A DNA stretch of 14,257 nt from Hyphomicrobiales bacterium (GCA_028290345.1 JAQGKB010000305.1:1-14257), one strand, 5' to 3'; positions 1 through 7,615 are shown, counted from the stretch's first letter. The notes: generated from the sequence alone by a model not told the origin. Numbers and translations: made by a program.

Positions 1-1220
1 TCTTCTGGGAATGGCTGAGCTTTGCGGCGCGCTGGCTGCATGTGACCACGGCTATCGCCTGGATCGGCTCGTCGTTCTACTTCATCGCCCTCGATCTGGG
101 GCTCCGGCGCACCGAAAGCCTGCCGAAACTGGCGCATGGCGAAGAGTGGCAGGTGCATGGCGGCGGCTTCTACCACATCACCAAATATCTGGTGGCGCCG
201 GAATTCCTGCCCGAGCACCTGACCTGGTTCAAGTGGGAGAGCTACTTCACCTGGCTGTCCGGCTTCATCATGCTGGTGATCGTCTATTACGTCAGCGCTG
301 ATCTCTATCTCATCGACCGGCACGTGCTCGACGTGCCCAACTGGGCCGGCATCCTAATTTCCATCGCCTCGATCATCCTGGGCTGGGTAGTTTATGACGC
401 GCTCTGCAAATCGCCGATCGGCAAATCGACCACCGGGCTGATGGTGGCGCTGTTCGTGGTTCTGGTCGCGATGGCCTGGGCCTATACCAAGGTCTTCACC
501 GGCCGGGCCGCGATGCTGCATATGGGCGCCTTCACCGCGACCATCATGGCGGCGAACGTCGCAATGATCATCATTCCCAACCAGAAGATCGTGGTGGCCG
601 ACCTCAAGGCCGGGCGGGTGCCGGACGCCAAGTACGGCAAGATCGCCAAGCAGCGCTCGCTGCACAACAACTACCTGACGCTGCCCGTCATCTTCTTCAT
701 GCTCTCGACGCACTATCCGCTGGCCTTTGCCACGCCGTACAACTGGTTGATCGCTTCGCTGATCTTCCTCGAGGGCGTCGTCATCCGGCATTTTTTTAAC
801 ACGCGCCACGCCCGCAAGGGTAATCCGACCTGGACGTGGCTCGCGGCAGTGGTGATATTCCTGCTCATCGCATGGCTGTCGCAGGCGCCGAAGATCGGGC
901 AGAATGCCGAGGACCAACTCGTGTCGCGCGCTGCGGAACCCTATCTGGCCGCACCGCATTTCGCGCAGGTCAAGGACGTAATCATGGGGCGGTGTTCGAT
1001 GTGCCATACCGGGCAACCGGCATGGCCCGGCGTGATGGAAGCGCCCAAGGACGTGCATCTGGACAGCGATACGGCGATCGCCAGCCATGGCAAGGATATC
1101 GCCATGCAGGCGGGATTCAGCCACGCCATGCCGCCGGGCAATGTCAGCGAGATCACCGACACGGAACGGGCGTTGATCGTGGCGTGGTATCGCGAAGCCA
1201 ATTCGGGGAAAGCCCAATGA
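1..1220 (+). CDS. puuD: Urate hydroxylase PuuD, membrane-bound with C-terminal cytochrome c domain (5' end cut by window)
   Basis: This is the 3' part of an integral membrane urate-oxidising enzyme; the reading frame is open from base 3 and only a short N-terminus seems to be missing. In this family the membrane domain (Urate_ox_N) hydroxylates urate to 5-hydroxyisourate and passes electrons to a fused cytochrome c, in place of the soluble oxygen-dependent uricase. About eight hydrophobic spans are visible up to roughly base 900, with membrane histidines in RWLHV, MLHMG, SLHNN, STHYP and IRHFF. A C-terminal c-type haem domain follows: CSMCH is encoded at 993-1007, and the methionine in HAMPPGN is the likely axial ligand. 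The stop overlaps the next start as ATGA, so translation is probably coupled to guanine deaminase. Family assignment is strong; the true start lies outside the window. Confidence 0.93.
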   Translation, partial: FWEWLSFAARWLHVTTAIAWIGSSFYFIALDLGLRRTESLPKLAHGEEWQVHGGGFYHITKYLVAPEFLPEHLTWFKWESYFTWLSGFIMLVIVYYVSADLYLIDRHVLDVPNWAGILISIASIILGWVVYDALCKSPIGKSTTGLMVALFVVLVAMAWAYTKVFTGRAAMLHMGAFTATIMAANVAMIIIPNQKIVVADLKAGRVPDAKYGKIAKQRSLHNNYLTLPVIFFMLSTHYPLAFATPYNWLIASLIFLEGVVIRHFFNTRHARKGNPTWTWLAAVVIFLLIAWLSQAPKIGQNAEDQLVSRAAEPYLAAPHFAQVKDVIMGRCSMCHTGQPAWPGVMEAPKDVHLDSDTAIASHGKDIAMQAGFSHAMPPGNVSEITDTERALIVAWYREANSGKAQ

Positions 1221-2521
1221 CTGGAACCATTCTTCGTGGCCGGGTGCTGACCTTTCTCGACGAGCCGCAGGGCATCAACGACGAAGCCTGCTATCGCTAC
1301 TACGAAGATGGCGCGGTGTTCATCGCCGACGGTAAGATCGTCTCGGTAGGAGACTACAACAAGGCCAATATCGCCGGCGCGACGGTGATCGATCATCATC
1401 CCAATCTGATCCTGCCGGGGCTGATCGATGCGCACGTGCATTTCCCGCAGATGCAGGTGGTGGGCTCCTACGCCGCCGCGCTACTCGAATGGCTCTATAC
1501 CTATACCTTCGTCGAGGAACAAAAGTTCGCCGATCCGGAGCATTCGGCCCGCATCGCGTCGCTATTCTTCGACGAACTGATCCGGAACGGCACCACCAGC
1601 GCCGCCGCCTATTGCTCGGTGCATCCGCAATCGGTGGACGCGTTTTTCGGCGAGGCCGAAAAGCGCAACATGCTGATGATCGCCGGCAAGGTGATGATGG
1701 ATCGCAATGCCCCGGAAGCCCTGCTCGATACCGCCCAGTCCAGCTATGACGATAGCAGGCAATTGTTGGCCAAATGGCACGGCAGGGGCAGGGCGCTCTA
1801 CGCCATCACGCCACGCTTTGCCCTGACCTCGACGCCCGAACAGATGGAAGCGGCGCAAGCGCTGATGCGCGAGTATCCGGATTGTTACGTGCAGACGCAC
1901 CTGAGCGAGAGCATGGCCGAGATCGAATACGCCCACGAGCTCTATCCCAATGCGGCCGACTACACCTCCATCTATGAGCGCTATCAGTTGCTCGGGCCGA
2001 AAACCCTGTTCGGTCACTGCATCCATCTCAGTCACCGCGAAGTCGAGGCCCTGGTCGAGAGCCGCTCCGTGGCGGTCTTCTGCCCCACGTCCAACCTCTT
2101 TCTCGGCTCGGGGCTGTTCGACCATGATCGCCTGCACGCGCGCGGCACGCGGATCGCGGTGGCGACCGATGTCGGCGGGGGCAGCAGCCACTCGATGCTG
2201 CGCACGCTGGACGAGGGCTACAAGGTGATGCAACTACGCGAGCAGCGCCTCAACCCGCTGCGATCGTTTTACATGATGACACTGGGCAACGCGCGGGCGC
2301 TGTCGCTCGAGGGTACGATCGGGTCGTTGGTGCCGGGTGCCGCGGCGGATCTGGTGGTGCTGGATGCCCGTGCCACGCCGGCCATGAGCCTGCGGATGGA
2401 GACGGTTTCAAATCTTGCCCAGGAATTGTTCCTGCTGCAGTCCTGTGGTGATGACAGGAGCGTCAGCGAGGTTTATGTGGCTGGTCATGCCGCGAAAAGC
2501 GCGGTTGGTATGACGAATTGA
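1217..2521 (+). CDS. guaD: Guanine deaminase
   Basis: The predicted 434-residue enzyme belongs to the metal-dependent amidohydrolase superfamily and converts guanine to xanthine plus ammonia in the cytoplasm, feeding xanthine dehydrogenase and then the urate pathway. Visible landmarks are the zinc-binding HVHFPQ (His73, His75), THLSES (His228, Glu231), FGHCIHLS (His267, His270) and the catalytic Asp318 in ATDVGGG. Length and motif order match bacterial guanine deaminases rather than the related chlorohydrolases. The frame stays open upstream inside puuD, but the ATG at 1217, which overlaps the puuD stop by 4 bp, gives the expected N-terminus; a longer start would add about 127 residues that are only a shadow of puuD. 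It lies in the middle of a three-gene purine-to-glyoxylate operon. Confidence 0.93.
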   Translation: MTGTILRGRVLTFLDEPQGINDEACYRYYEDGAVFIADGKIVSVGDYNKANIAGATVIDHHPNLILPGLIDAHVHFPQMQVVGSYAAALLEWLYTYTFVEEQKFADPEHSARIASLFFDELIRNGTTSAAAYCSVHPQSVDAFFGEAEKRNMLMIAGKVMMDRNAPEALLDTAQSSYDDSRQLLAKWHGRGRALYAITPRFALTSTPEQMEAAQALMREYPDCYVQTHLSESMAEIEYAHELYPNAADYTSIYERYQLLGPKTLFGHCIHLSHREVEALVESRSVAVFCPTSNLFLGSGLFDHDRLHARGTRIAVATDVGGGSSHSMLRTLDEGYKVMQLREQRLNPLRSFYMMTLGNARALSLEGTIGSLVPGAAADLVVLDARATPAMSLRMETVSNLAQELFLLQSCGDDRSVSEVYVAGHAAKSAVGMTN

Positions 2522-2526
2522 AGGAT
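2521..2526 (+). promoter_or_regulatory. Ribosome binding site that fixes the glcB start
   Basis: AAGGAT sits 6 bases before the ATG at 2533, just after the guaD stop codon. It favours 2533 over the in-frame TTG at 2518, which overlaps the guaD stop and has no comparable site. Confidence 0.7.
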
Positions 2527-2532
2527 CCCGGC

Positions 2533-4692
2533 ATGGCAGACTATCTCGAGAAGTCGAACCTAAGGGTCGACGCTCAATTGGTGCGATTCATCGAGAACGA
2601 GGCTCTGCCTGGGCTGGCGATATCACCCGAGAAATTCTGGTCCGGCTTTGCCGACCTGGTCGCAGAGTTTGCGCCGCGCAACCGTGCCCTGCTCGATCTC
2701 CGCGACCAGATGCAGCAGCAGATCGATGATTGGCACCGTGAGAACGGGCCGGTCGCGACCGATCCGGTCGGCTATGAAGGGCTATTGAAGCGCGTCGGGT
2801 ATCTCGTCAACGAGCCCGAGGATTTCCAGATCGAAACCAGCGGGCTCGACGAGGAAATCTCCCTCATTTGCGGGCCGCAGCTGGTCGTTCCGGTTTCCAA
2901 TGCGCGCTACGCGCTCAACGCCGCCAATGCGCGCTGGGGCAGCCTCTATGACGCGCTCTACGGCACCGATGCCATCGCGCGCGAGGGCGAACTCGCCCCG
3001 GGCAAGACCTACAATGCGGCGCGCGGGGCGGCGGTGGTCGCGAGGGCCGCCGAATTCCTCGATATCAGCTTTCCGCTGACCCATGGCCGCCACGCCGATG
3101 TGAACAATTACGCGATTGCTTTTCGCGATGGCCAGGCCATGCTTTCGGTGGAGACCCGGGCAGGTACTGTAGCGCTGGCCGATCCCGACGCCTTTGTTGG
3201 CTGGAGCGAGTATGACGGCAAGACCATCATCCTGCTCAAGCACCATGGCCTGCATGTCGAACTGATGATCGACCCTCTGAATTTCATCGGCAAGACCCAT
3301 GCCGCGGGGCTCGCAGATGTCATCGCCGAGAGCGCCATCACCACCATACAGGATTGTGAAGACTCGGTCGCGGCGGTCGATGCCGAGGACAAGGTCGAGG
3401 TTTATCGCAACTGGCTCGGCCTGATGAACGGCACGCTCGCCGACACTTTCGAGAAGGGTGGCAAGACCGTTCACCGCGTGCTTAACCCCGATCGGAGCTA
3501 TACAGCGGTCGATGGCTCGCCGCTTACGCTGAAGGGCCGGGCGCTGCTGCTGGTGCGCAACGTCGGGCATTTGATGACCACCAGGGCGGTGCTCGACGCC
3601 GGCGGCGAGGAAATCGGCGAAGGCCTGATGGATGCAGTGGTAACGGTGCTTTGCGCCATGCACGACAAGACCAATTCCCGCACCGGCGCGACCTATATCG
3701 TCAAGCCCAAGATGCATGGCCCGGACGAAGTCGCGTTCGCCTGCGAGATTTTCGGCGGCGTCGAGGCCATGCTGGGGCTGCCCGCCAACAGCATCAAGAT
3801 CGGCATCATGGACGAGGAGCGCCGTACCTCGGCTAACCTCAAGGCGGCGATCCATGCCGCGCGGCAGCGGGTGTTCTTCATCAACACCGGGTTCCTCGAT
3901 CGCACGGGCGACGAGATCCACACCTCGATGGAAGCCGGCCCGGTGCTGCGCAAGGACGAGATCAAGTCCGAAAAGTGGATCCAGGCCTATGAGGATCGCA
4001 ACGTGCTGATCGGGCTCGCCTGCGGCTTTTCCGGCAAGGCGCAGATCGGCAAGGGCATGTGGGCGCGGCCCGATGACATGGCCGAGATGCTGAAGGCTAA
4101 GATCGGCCATCCCAATGCGGGCGCCAACACCGCCTGGGTGCCGTCGCCGACCGCCGCAACGCTGCACGCGCTGCACTACCACCAGGTGGATGTGTTCGAG
4201 GCGCAGGCCCGGCGGCACAACCAGCCGGTACCGCCGCTGCGGACGCTGTTCTCGATGCCGGTGCTCGATCCCAAGACCTTAAGCAGGGCCGAAATCACGC
4301 GTGAGCTCGAGAACAATGCGCAGGGAATTTTGGGCTATGTCGTGCGCTGGGTCGACCAGGGCGTCGGCTGCTCGAAGGTGCCCGATATCAACAATGTCGG
4401 GCTGATGGAAGACCGCGCCACCTGCCGGATTTCCTCGCAGGCTGTCGCCAACTGGCTGCGGCATGGCCTGGTCGGCAAGGACGAAGTGGCGACCACTTTC
4501 GAGCGCATGGCGGTGGTGGTCGACGCCCAGAACGCCGGCGATCCGCACTATCTGCCGATGGCGGGGAACCTCCATTCCATCGCTTTCCAGGCGGCGCTGG
4601 ATTTGGCCCTGCACGGTGCCGATCAACCCTCCGGCTATACCGAACCGCTGCTGCACGCGGCGCGCGAACGGGTGAAACTCGAAGGGGAATAG
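2533..4692 (+). CDS. glcB: Malate synthase G
   Basis: The 719-residue product is the long, monomeric form of malate synthase, which condenses glyoxylate with acetyl-CoA to give malate. Its length is close to the roughly 720 residues usual for the G isoform. Expected active-site residues are present: Arg342 in LLVRNVGH, the acidic pair at 428-429 in GIMDEERRT, metal ligand Asp456 in NTGFLDRTGDE, and catalytic base Asp627 in MEDRATCRIS. These line up with Arg338, Glu427, Asp455 and Asp631 of the Escherichia coli enzyme as I recall it. The gene starts 11 bp after guanine deaminase with a good ribosome binding site. Sharing a transcript with puuD and guaD suggests that its role here is to assimilate glyoxylate from allantoin breakdown rather than only from glycolate; that role is inferred from position. 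Confidence 0.95.
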   Translation: MADYLEKSNLRVDAQLVRFIENEALPGLAISPEKFWSGFADLVAEFAPRNRALLDLRDQMQQQIDDWHRENGPVATDPVGYEGLLKRVGYLVNEPEDFQIETSGLDEEISLICGPQLVVPVSNARYALNAANARWGSLYDALYGTDAIAREGELAPGKTYNAARGAAVVARAAEFLDISFPLTHGRHADVNNYAIAFRDGQAMLSVETRAGTVALADPDAFVGWSEYDGKTIILLKHHGLHVELMIDPLNFIGKTHAAGLADVIAESAITTIQDCEDSVAAVDAEDKVEVYRNWLGLMNGTLADTFEKGGKTVHRVLNPDRSYTAVDGSPLTLKGRALLLVRNVGHLMTTRAVLDAGGEEIGEGLMDAVVTVLCAMHDKTNSRTGATYIVKPKMHGPDEVAFACEIFGGVEAMLGLPANSIKIGIMDEERRTSANLKAAIHAARQRVFFINTGFLDRTGDEIHTSMEAGPVLRKDEIKSEKWIQAYEDRNVLIGLACGFSGKAQIGKGMWARPDDMAEMLKAKIGHPNAGANTAWVPSPTAATLHALHYHQVDVFEAQARRHNQPVPPLRTLFSMPVLDPKTLSRAEITRELENNAQGILGYVVRWVDQGVGCSKVPDINNVGLMEDRATCRISSQAVANWLRHGLVGKDEVATTFERMAVVVDAQNAGDPHYLPMAGNLHSIAFQAALDLALHGADQPSGYTEPLLHAARERVKLEGE

Positions 4693-4768
4693 CCGCCTCG
4701 ACGGACGAGTGATGCATGGATGATGCCAAGCCGTGTTTGGTTCAGGCATTATATAGCATAGGGCTATT

Positions 4769-4783
4769 GTTCTGGTTTTGTTC
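4769..4783 (+). promoter_or_regulatory. Putative LexA (SOS) operator, GTTC-N7-GTTC
   Basis: The sequence holds GTTC at 4769-4772 and again at 4780-4783 with exactly seven bases between, embedded in the longer direct repeat TTGTTCT (4767-4773 and 4778-4784). A direct repeat GTTC-N7-GTTC (GAAC-N7-GAAC on the other strand) is the established LexA recognition sequence in alphaproteobacteria. It ends two bases before the first possible ATG of the 99-residue orphan gene. The only other nearby gene, glcB, ends upstream and points toward it, so the orphan is the natural target. No clear -35/-10 pair could be chosen; the AT-rich stretch around 4747-4760 is a candidate promoter core. Confidence 0.65.
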
Positions 4784-4785
4784 TC

Positions 4786-5085
4786 ATGGCAAAATCGGGC
4801 ATGGCTGGACGGTACACCATCGGCGATGCGGCACGCGGCGATCAGGTCATTGAAGTGACCCGTCGCCGGTGCCACCGCTCCACGCTGTTCCTCGCCGCGG
4901 ACTTGTTGCAGCGCATGCCAATGCTGCGCGACATTGCCAACATCCCGTTCAAGTGCGCCCGCTGCAACGACCACGACGTCCACATCCGCCCCCGCTCGCT
5001 CGACGACCGCGACCGCAACAAGGCGGTGGTGATGCGCCCGGTGGGGACCAAGACGGTGGCGGTGTGGAAGGAGGTGAAGCTGTGA
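4786..5085 (+). CDS. Small orphan protein with degenerate zinc-ribbon-like cysteines, probably SOS-regulated
   Basis: I do not recognise a named family. The 99-residue product is basic and soluble, with no signal peptide or membrane span. Cysteines occur as RRRCH near residue 29 and as FKCARCND near residues 63-66. The spacing resembles a two-knuckle zinc ribbon (C-x2-C ... C-x2-C) whose first cysteine is replaced by Arg, encoded by CGT at 4861-4863, one transition away from the cysteine codon TGT. The middle segment STLFLAADLLQ is helical in character. Two starts are possible, 4786 and 4801 (second Met, MAGRYTIG), and neither has a Shine-Dalgarno sequence; 4801 could be the real one if translation is leaderless or weak. 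The LexA-type operator directly in front suggests DNA-damage control. The antisense frames over this gene look like shadows. Confidence 0.65.
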   Translation: MAKSGMAGRYTIGDAARGDQVIEVTRRRCHRSTLFLAADLLQRMPMLRDIANIPFKCARCNDHDVHIRPRSLDDRDRNKAVVMRPVGTKTVAVWKEVKL

Positions 5086-5161
5086 GCAGGGTGGGATTGC
5101 CCGAACAAGTCGTGAGAGCTGGCACGAGGGCACCTGTTAGGCGGAAGCAACCCTGGCGGTG

Positions 5162-5188
5162 GTCATTCCCCGCGAGGCGGGAATCCAG
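5162..5188. repeat. Palindromic repeat unit, stem ATTCCC/GGGAAT
   Basis: A six-base inverted repeat (5165-5170 with 5179-5184) lies between an outer GTCATT on the left and AATCCAG on the right. These are the same outer ends, in the same orientation, as the hairpin at 5242-5272, though the stem differs. Confidence 0.6.
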
Positions 5189-5241
5189 TACCCCGCGACT
5201 ATCGGCTGCTGCACATCCTCGCCGCAGAGCCGTTCGGCTCC

Positions 5242-5272
5242 GTCATTGCCCGGTTCAATCCGGGCAATCCAG
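5242..5272. repeat. Palindromic repeat unit, 9-bp stem ATTGCCCGG/CCGGGCAAT
   Basis: This is a perfect nine-base inverted repeat (5245-5253 with 5260-5268) around a TTCAAT loop, flanked by GTCATT on the left and AATCCAG on the right. It is a strong hairpin without a following T-tract. It could slow RNA decay or act as a bidirectional barrier between convergent genes, but it is best described as a REP-like element. Confidence 0.7.
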
Positions 5273-5298
5273 GGCCAGGAACTCTGCCGGGCAGCCAA

Positions 5299-5578
5299 GG
5301 CTGGATCACCCGGATAAACCGGGTGACGACGGTTTCATTTGCAAAAGATGCGGCAGGCAACGACGGACCAACCTCACTGCCCACCTGCGCGGGAATGACG
5401 GTGGGTTGGTGTGGGGTTTCGGACCTTGTGGTTCGCACCTCACCATGAGGCCCTTATCCCACCTCGATACCCCCACGTCACGTCACTCTCGTGCTCGACA
5501 CGAGGGCCTAGGCTGCGTGCGGTGGTGCTTGCCACAAGTTTGGATTCTCGCGTCAAGCGAGAATGACGAATGAGGGGG
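5299..5578. repeat. Long composite repeat, copy A
   Basis: This is the first of two copies of a roughly 285 bp block, about 90 percent alike by eye. In order it holds a hairpin CACCCGG-ATAAA-CCGGGTG (5307-5325); a half-unit ending GGGAATGACGG inside nested inverted arms (CCCACC 5380-5385 with GGTGGG 5400-5405; ACCAACC 5367-5373 with GGTTGGT 5404-5410); a hairpin CTCGTG-CTCGA-CACGAG (5488-5504); and a hairpin ATTCTCGC-GTCAA-GCGAGAAT (5544-5564). No coding signal was found. Confidence 0.8.
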
Positions 5579-5651
5579 TGGTGCGGGTGAAGAGGCGAGG
5601 TGAAGAGGGATGGCGGCACGGTTGGGGCCCGGCTTGCAAGGGGCTCGCGCA

Positions 5652-5939
5652 GGCTGGATCACCCGGATAAACCGGGTGATGACGATTTCATTTGCAAAAG
5701 ATGCGGCAGGCAACGACGGGCCAACCTCACTTGCCCATCTGCGCGGGAATGACGGTGGGTTTGTGGGGGGCGCGGGCCTGGACCTTGTGGTTCGCACCTC
5801 ACCATGAGCCCCTCATGCCCACCTCAATACCCCCACGGCTCGTCACCCTCGTGCTCGACACGAGGGCCCAGACTGCGTGCCGTGGTGCTTGCCACAAGTC
5901 TGGGTTCTCGCGTCAAGCGCGAGAATGACGAATGAGGGG
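5652..5939. repeat. Long composite repeat, copy B
   Basis: This is the second copy of the block at 5299-5578, in direct orientation and offset by 353 bp at its left end. The order of modules is conserved: CACCCGG-ATAAA-CCGGGTG at 5660-5678, the GGGAATGACGG half-unit near 5745, CTCGTG/CACGAG near 5850, and TTCTCGCG-TCAAG-CGCGAGAA at 5905-5925. The last stem is altered relative to copy A by an extra CG, which keeps it perfectly paired; a GC-rich insertion near 5766-5780 accounts for much of the length difference. Its right end lies about 40 bp from the stop of the convergent hydrolase gene. Confidence 0.8.
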
Positions 5940-5976
5940 TGAATGACGACGGTGGGTCGGCGAGGGCCACTCCCCC

Positions 5977-7608
5977 CTAAACCTCATAAACCGGCAACGA
6001 AATCGCGCTGGGGTGGGCGGGGTCGTGGAAAATTTCCACGTCTGAGGCCAGCAGCGTCGTGCCCGTGCCGATCGGTTCGTCCGTGCCTGTATTTCGGCCA
6101 TACCGCGGGTGCGCGCCGGAGGAAACCTGCAGGCGGAGGCGGTGGCCGGCGAGGAAGCGGTGGGCGGTGGCGTGCAGGGTGACCTGCAGGCGCCAGATGC
6201 CGTCGGGCGTCGCGGGATCGGCGGGTGACATGCGGATCAGGCCATCGCAGATGTTGATCGAGAGCCCGGCCGGGTCCACGTCGCAGAGGCGCACGAAGAA
6301 ATCGGCGTGGGGCAGACTGGAGCGGGCGTAGAGGGTGACCCCGGCATTGCCGATGATCGTGGTATCGCTGACCAGCGGCCCGGAGGTGTAGGTCAGCACA
6401 TCCTGGCGGGCCTCGAGACGCGCCTGGTCAACCGGGCCGGCGCCGGTGAAGGCGAAAATGGCTCCGCCCAGATTGGGGGTAGGGTCGTGCGGATCGTAGC
6501 GGTAGCGATCCGGCTCCGCCGCGCGCACCGGACGCTGCGACAAGATTTGCCCGGGGTGCAGGTACCAGACCTGGTCGTCGGGAGGGCCGGGTGGAAAGGC
6601 GTCGAACTCGCGCCATTCCCCGGTGCCCGAAATCTGGATGCGCACGGGCTTTTCACGCAGGCCGGTACGGTCGCCCAGCAAGTGGGCGCGCATCCAGATC
6701 AGCGTATCGGCCGGATTGTCGCTCTCGTGGCCATCGGTGATGTGGGTGCCGGTGCTGACCGTGAGGTATGGCCGCTGGCCGCATTCGACCAGAGTCTGGT
6801 AGTCGCGCAGCAGCTGATCGATCATGAAATCGTACCAGCCGGAGATGAAATGGTTGGGCGGGGTACGGGCGCTCAGCCGGTGACGGTGGTCCATCACCTC
6901 CCAGAATGGCCCGTCCTCGATGCCATTGGCGAACCAATGCCGCCAAAACGGCACCTTGTTGCCGGTTGCGGCGATATCGGCGTTGACCAGCGGCAGTGTG
7001 AACGATGCCTGGAGGGTGCGCCGCTCGAAATCGCCGGTCACCATGCGCCGAAAGGCGCGCAGCGCGTTCTTGCGCAGGCTTTCGATGGTCTGCAGCCAGC
7101 TCAACCACAATCCGAGATGAAAGGCGCCGGCCGGAAATACCACGCTGCGGAATTCGGCGCTCGAAACTTTTACCGACATCGCGCCGATCCCCGGCGCATC
7201 GCAGATGGCCCATTGCGCATAGCCGAGATAGCTCGGGCCGGTAAGGCCGAGCCGGCCATCGAACCAGGGTTGCTCGCGCAGCCAGCGCAGCGTGGCGAGG
7301 CCGTCTTCGCGTTCATTGGTCAGCGGATCGAACACGCCGCCGGATTTTTCGGTGCCGCGGCAGGCCTGAATCAGCACGTGAAAGCCGCGTTCGGCATAGG
7401 CGCGGGCGACGGCGGTAAAGCCATTGCGGCCATAAGGCAGCCGCAGCAGCAGGGTCGGGTGCGGCCCGTCACTGCGCGGTTCGTAATGGTCGGCCATCAG
7501 CACCACACCATCCGTCATCGGCACGGCGATATTACGGTGCCGGCGGATGCGATTGAGCTGCGGCGGAAGGTCGTAAGCGCGGCGGAAGAAGAAGCTGAAG
7601 ATGCTCAT
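5977..7608 (-). CDS. CocE/NonD-family alpha/beta-hydrolase (X-Pro dipeptidyl-peptidase-like acyl hydrolase)
   Basis: The 543-residue product has the layout of the CocE/NonD hydrolases: an alpha/beta-hydrolase core, a helical insert, and a C-terminal jelly-roll domain (about residues 310-540). The putative triad is Ser126 in GPSYLGY, Asp260 in SGWYDFM and His289 in TGTHITDG, at positions very close to the triad of cocaine esterase. Family members cleave esters, beta-lactam side-chain amides or X-Pro peptides; the substrate cannot be read from the sequence. No signal peptide is evident, since the N-terminus MSIFSFFFRRAYDLP is short and followed by basic residues. The start at 7608 has GAGG 7 bases upstream; the frame continues to 7710, but that would overlap adenine deaminase. 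It lies 73 bp downstream of adenine deaminase on the same strand and is probably co-transcribed with it. Confidence 0.88.
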   Translation of the reverse strand: MSIFSFFFRRAYDLPPQLNRIRRHRNIAVPMTDGVVLMADHYEPRSDGPHPTLLLRLPYGRNGFTAVARAYAERGFHVLIQACRGTEKSGGVFDPLTNEREDGLATLRWLREQPWFDGRLGLTGPSYLGYAQWAICDAPGIGAMSVKVSSAEFRSVVFPAGAFHLGLWLSWLQTIESLRKNALRAFRRMVTGDFERRTLQASFTLPLVNADIAATGNKVPFWRHWFANGIEDGPFWEVMDHRHRLSARTPPNHFISGWYDFMIDQLLRDYQTLVECGQRPYLTVSTGTHITDGHESDNPADTLIWMRAHLLGDRTGLREKPVRIQISGTGEWREFDAFPPGPPDDQVWYLHPGQILSQRPVRAAEPDRYRYDPHDPTPNLGGAIFAFTGAGPVDQARLEARQDVLTYTSGPLVSDTTIIGNAGVTLYARSSLPHADFFVRLCDVDPAGLSINICDGLIRMSPADPATPDGIWRLQVTLHATAHRFLAGHRLRLQVSSGAHPRYGRNTGTDEPIGTGTTLLASDVEIFHDPAHPSAISLPVYEV

Positions 7609-7615
7609 GGGCGAG

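Larger units (their letters stand above)
5086..5976. other. Gene-free region packed with palindromic repeats between convergent genes
   Basis: These 891 bases separate the + strand orphan gene from the 3' end of the - strand hydrolase gene. Short open frames run through on both strands, but they coincide with the repeats and their predicted peptides recur between the two copies, so they look like repeat translations rather than proteins. The content is two isolated hairpins (5162-5188, 5242-5272), a short GAGCCG-TT-CGGCTC palindrome at 5227-5240, two imperfect copies of a long block (5299-5578 and 5652-5939), and a 73 bp spacer between those copies in which I see nothing. No transposase, tRNA or T-tract terminator was found. 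Confidence 0.8.

Noticed and set aside
2782..4218. A 478-residue open frame on the - strand inside malate synthase G
   Set aside because: It is a shadow in GC-rich DNA: the + strand frame encodes an unmistakable full-length enzyme, and the antisense product is rich in His, Arg and Gly with no recognisable motif or sensible start.
4279..5133. A 284-residue - strand frame covering the LexA-type box and the orphan gene
   Set aside because: It spans the end of glcB and an intergenic gap, has low-complexity His/Arg-rich content, and has no ribosome binding site; the + strand orphan fits the operator position better.
5227..5272. Possible rho-independent terminator
   Set aside because: The hairpins are strong but no run of T follows on either strand, and their outer ends match the repeat family instead.
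5199..5797. Short - strand frames with recurring peptides (for example FANETVVTRFIRVIQP and FANEIVITRFIRVIQP)
   Set aside because: The similarity between them comes from translating the two copies of the palindromic repeat block; there is no ribosome binding site or independent coding evidence.
5162..5939. CRISPR array
   Set aside because: The repeats are irregular in length and spacing, with only two copies of the long block, and there are no cas genes.
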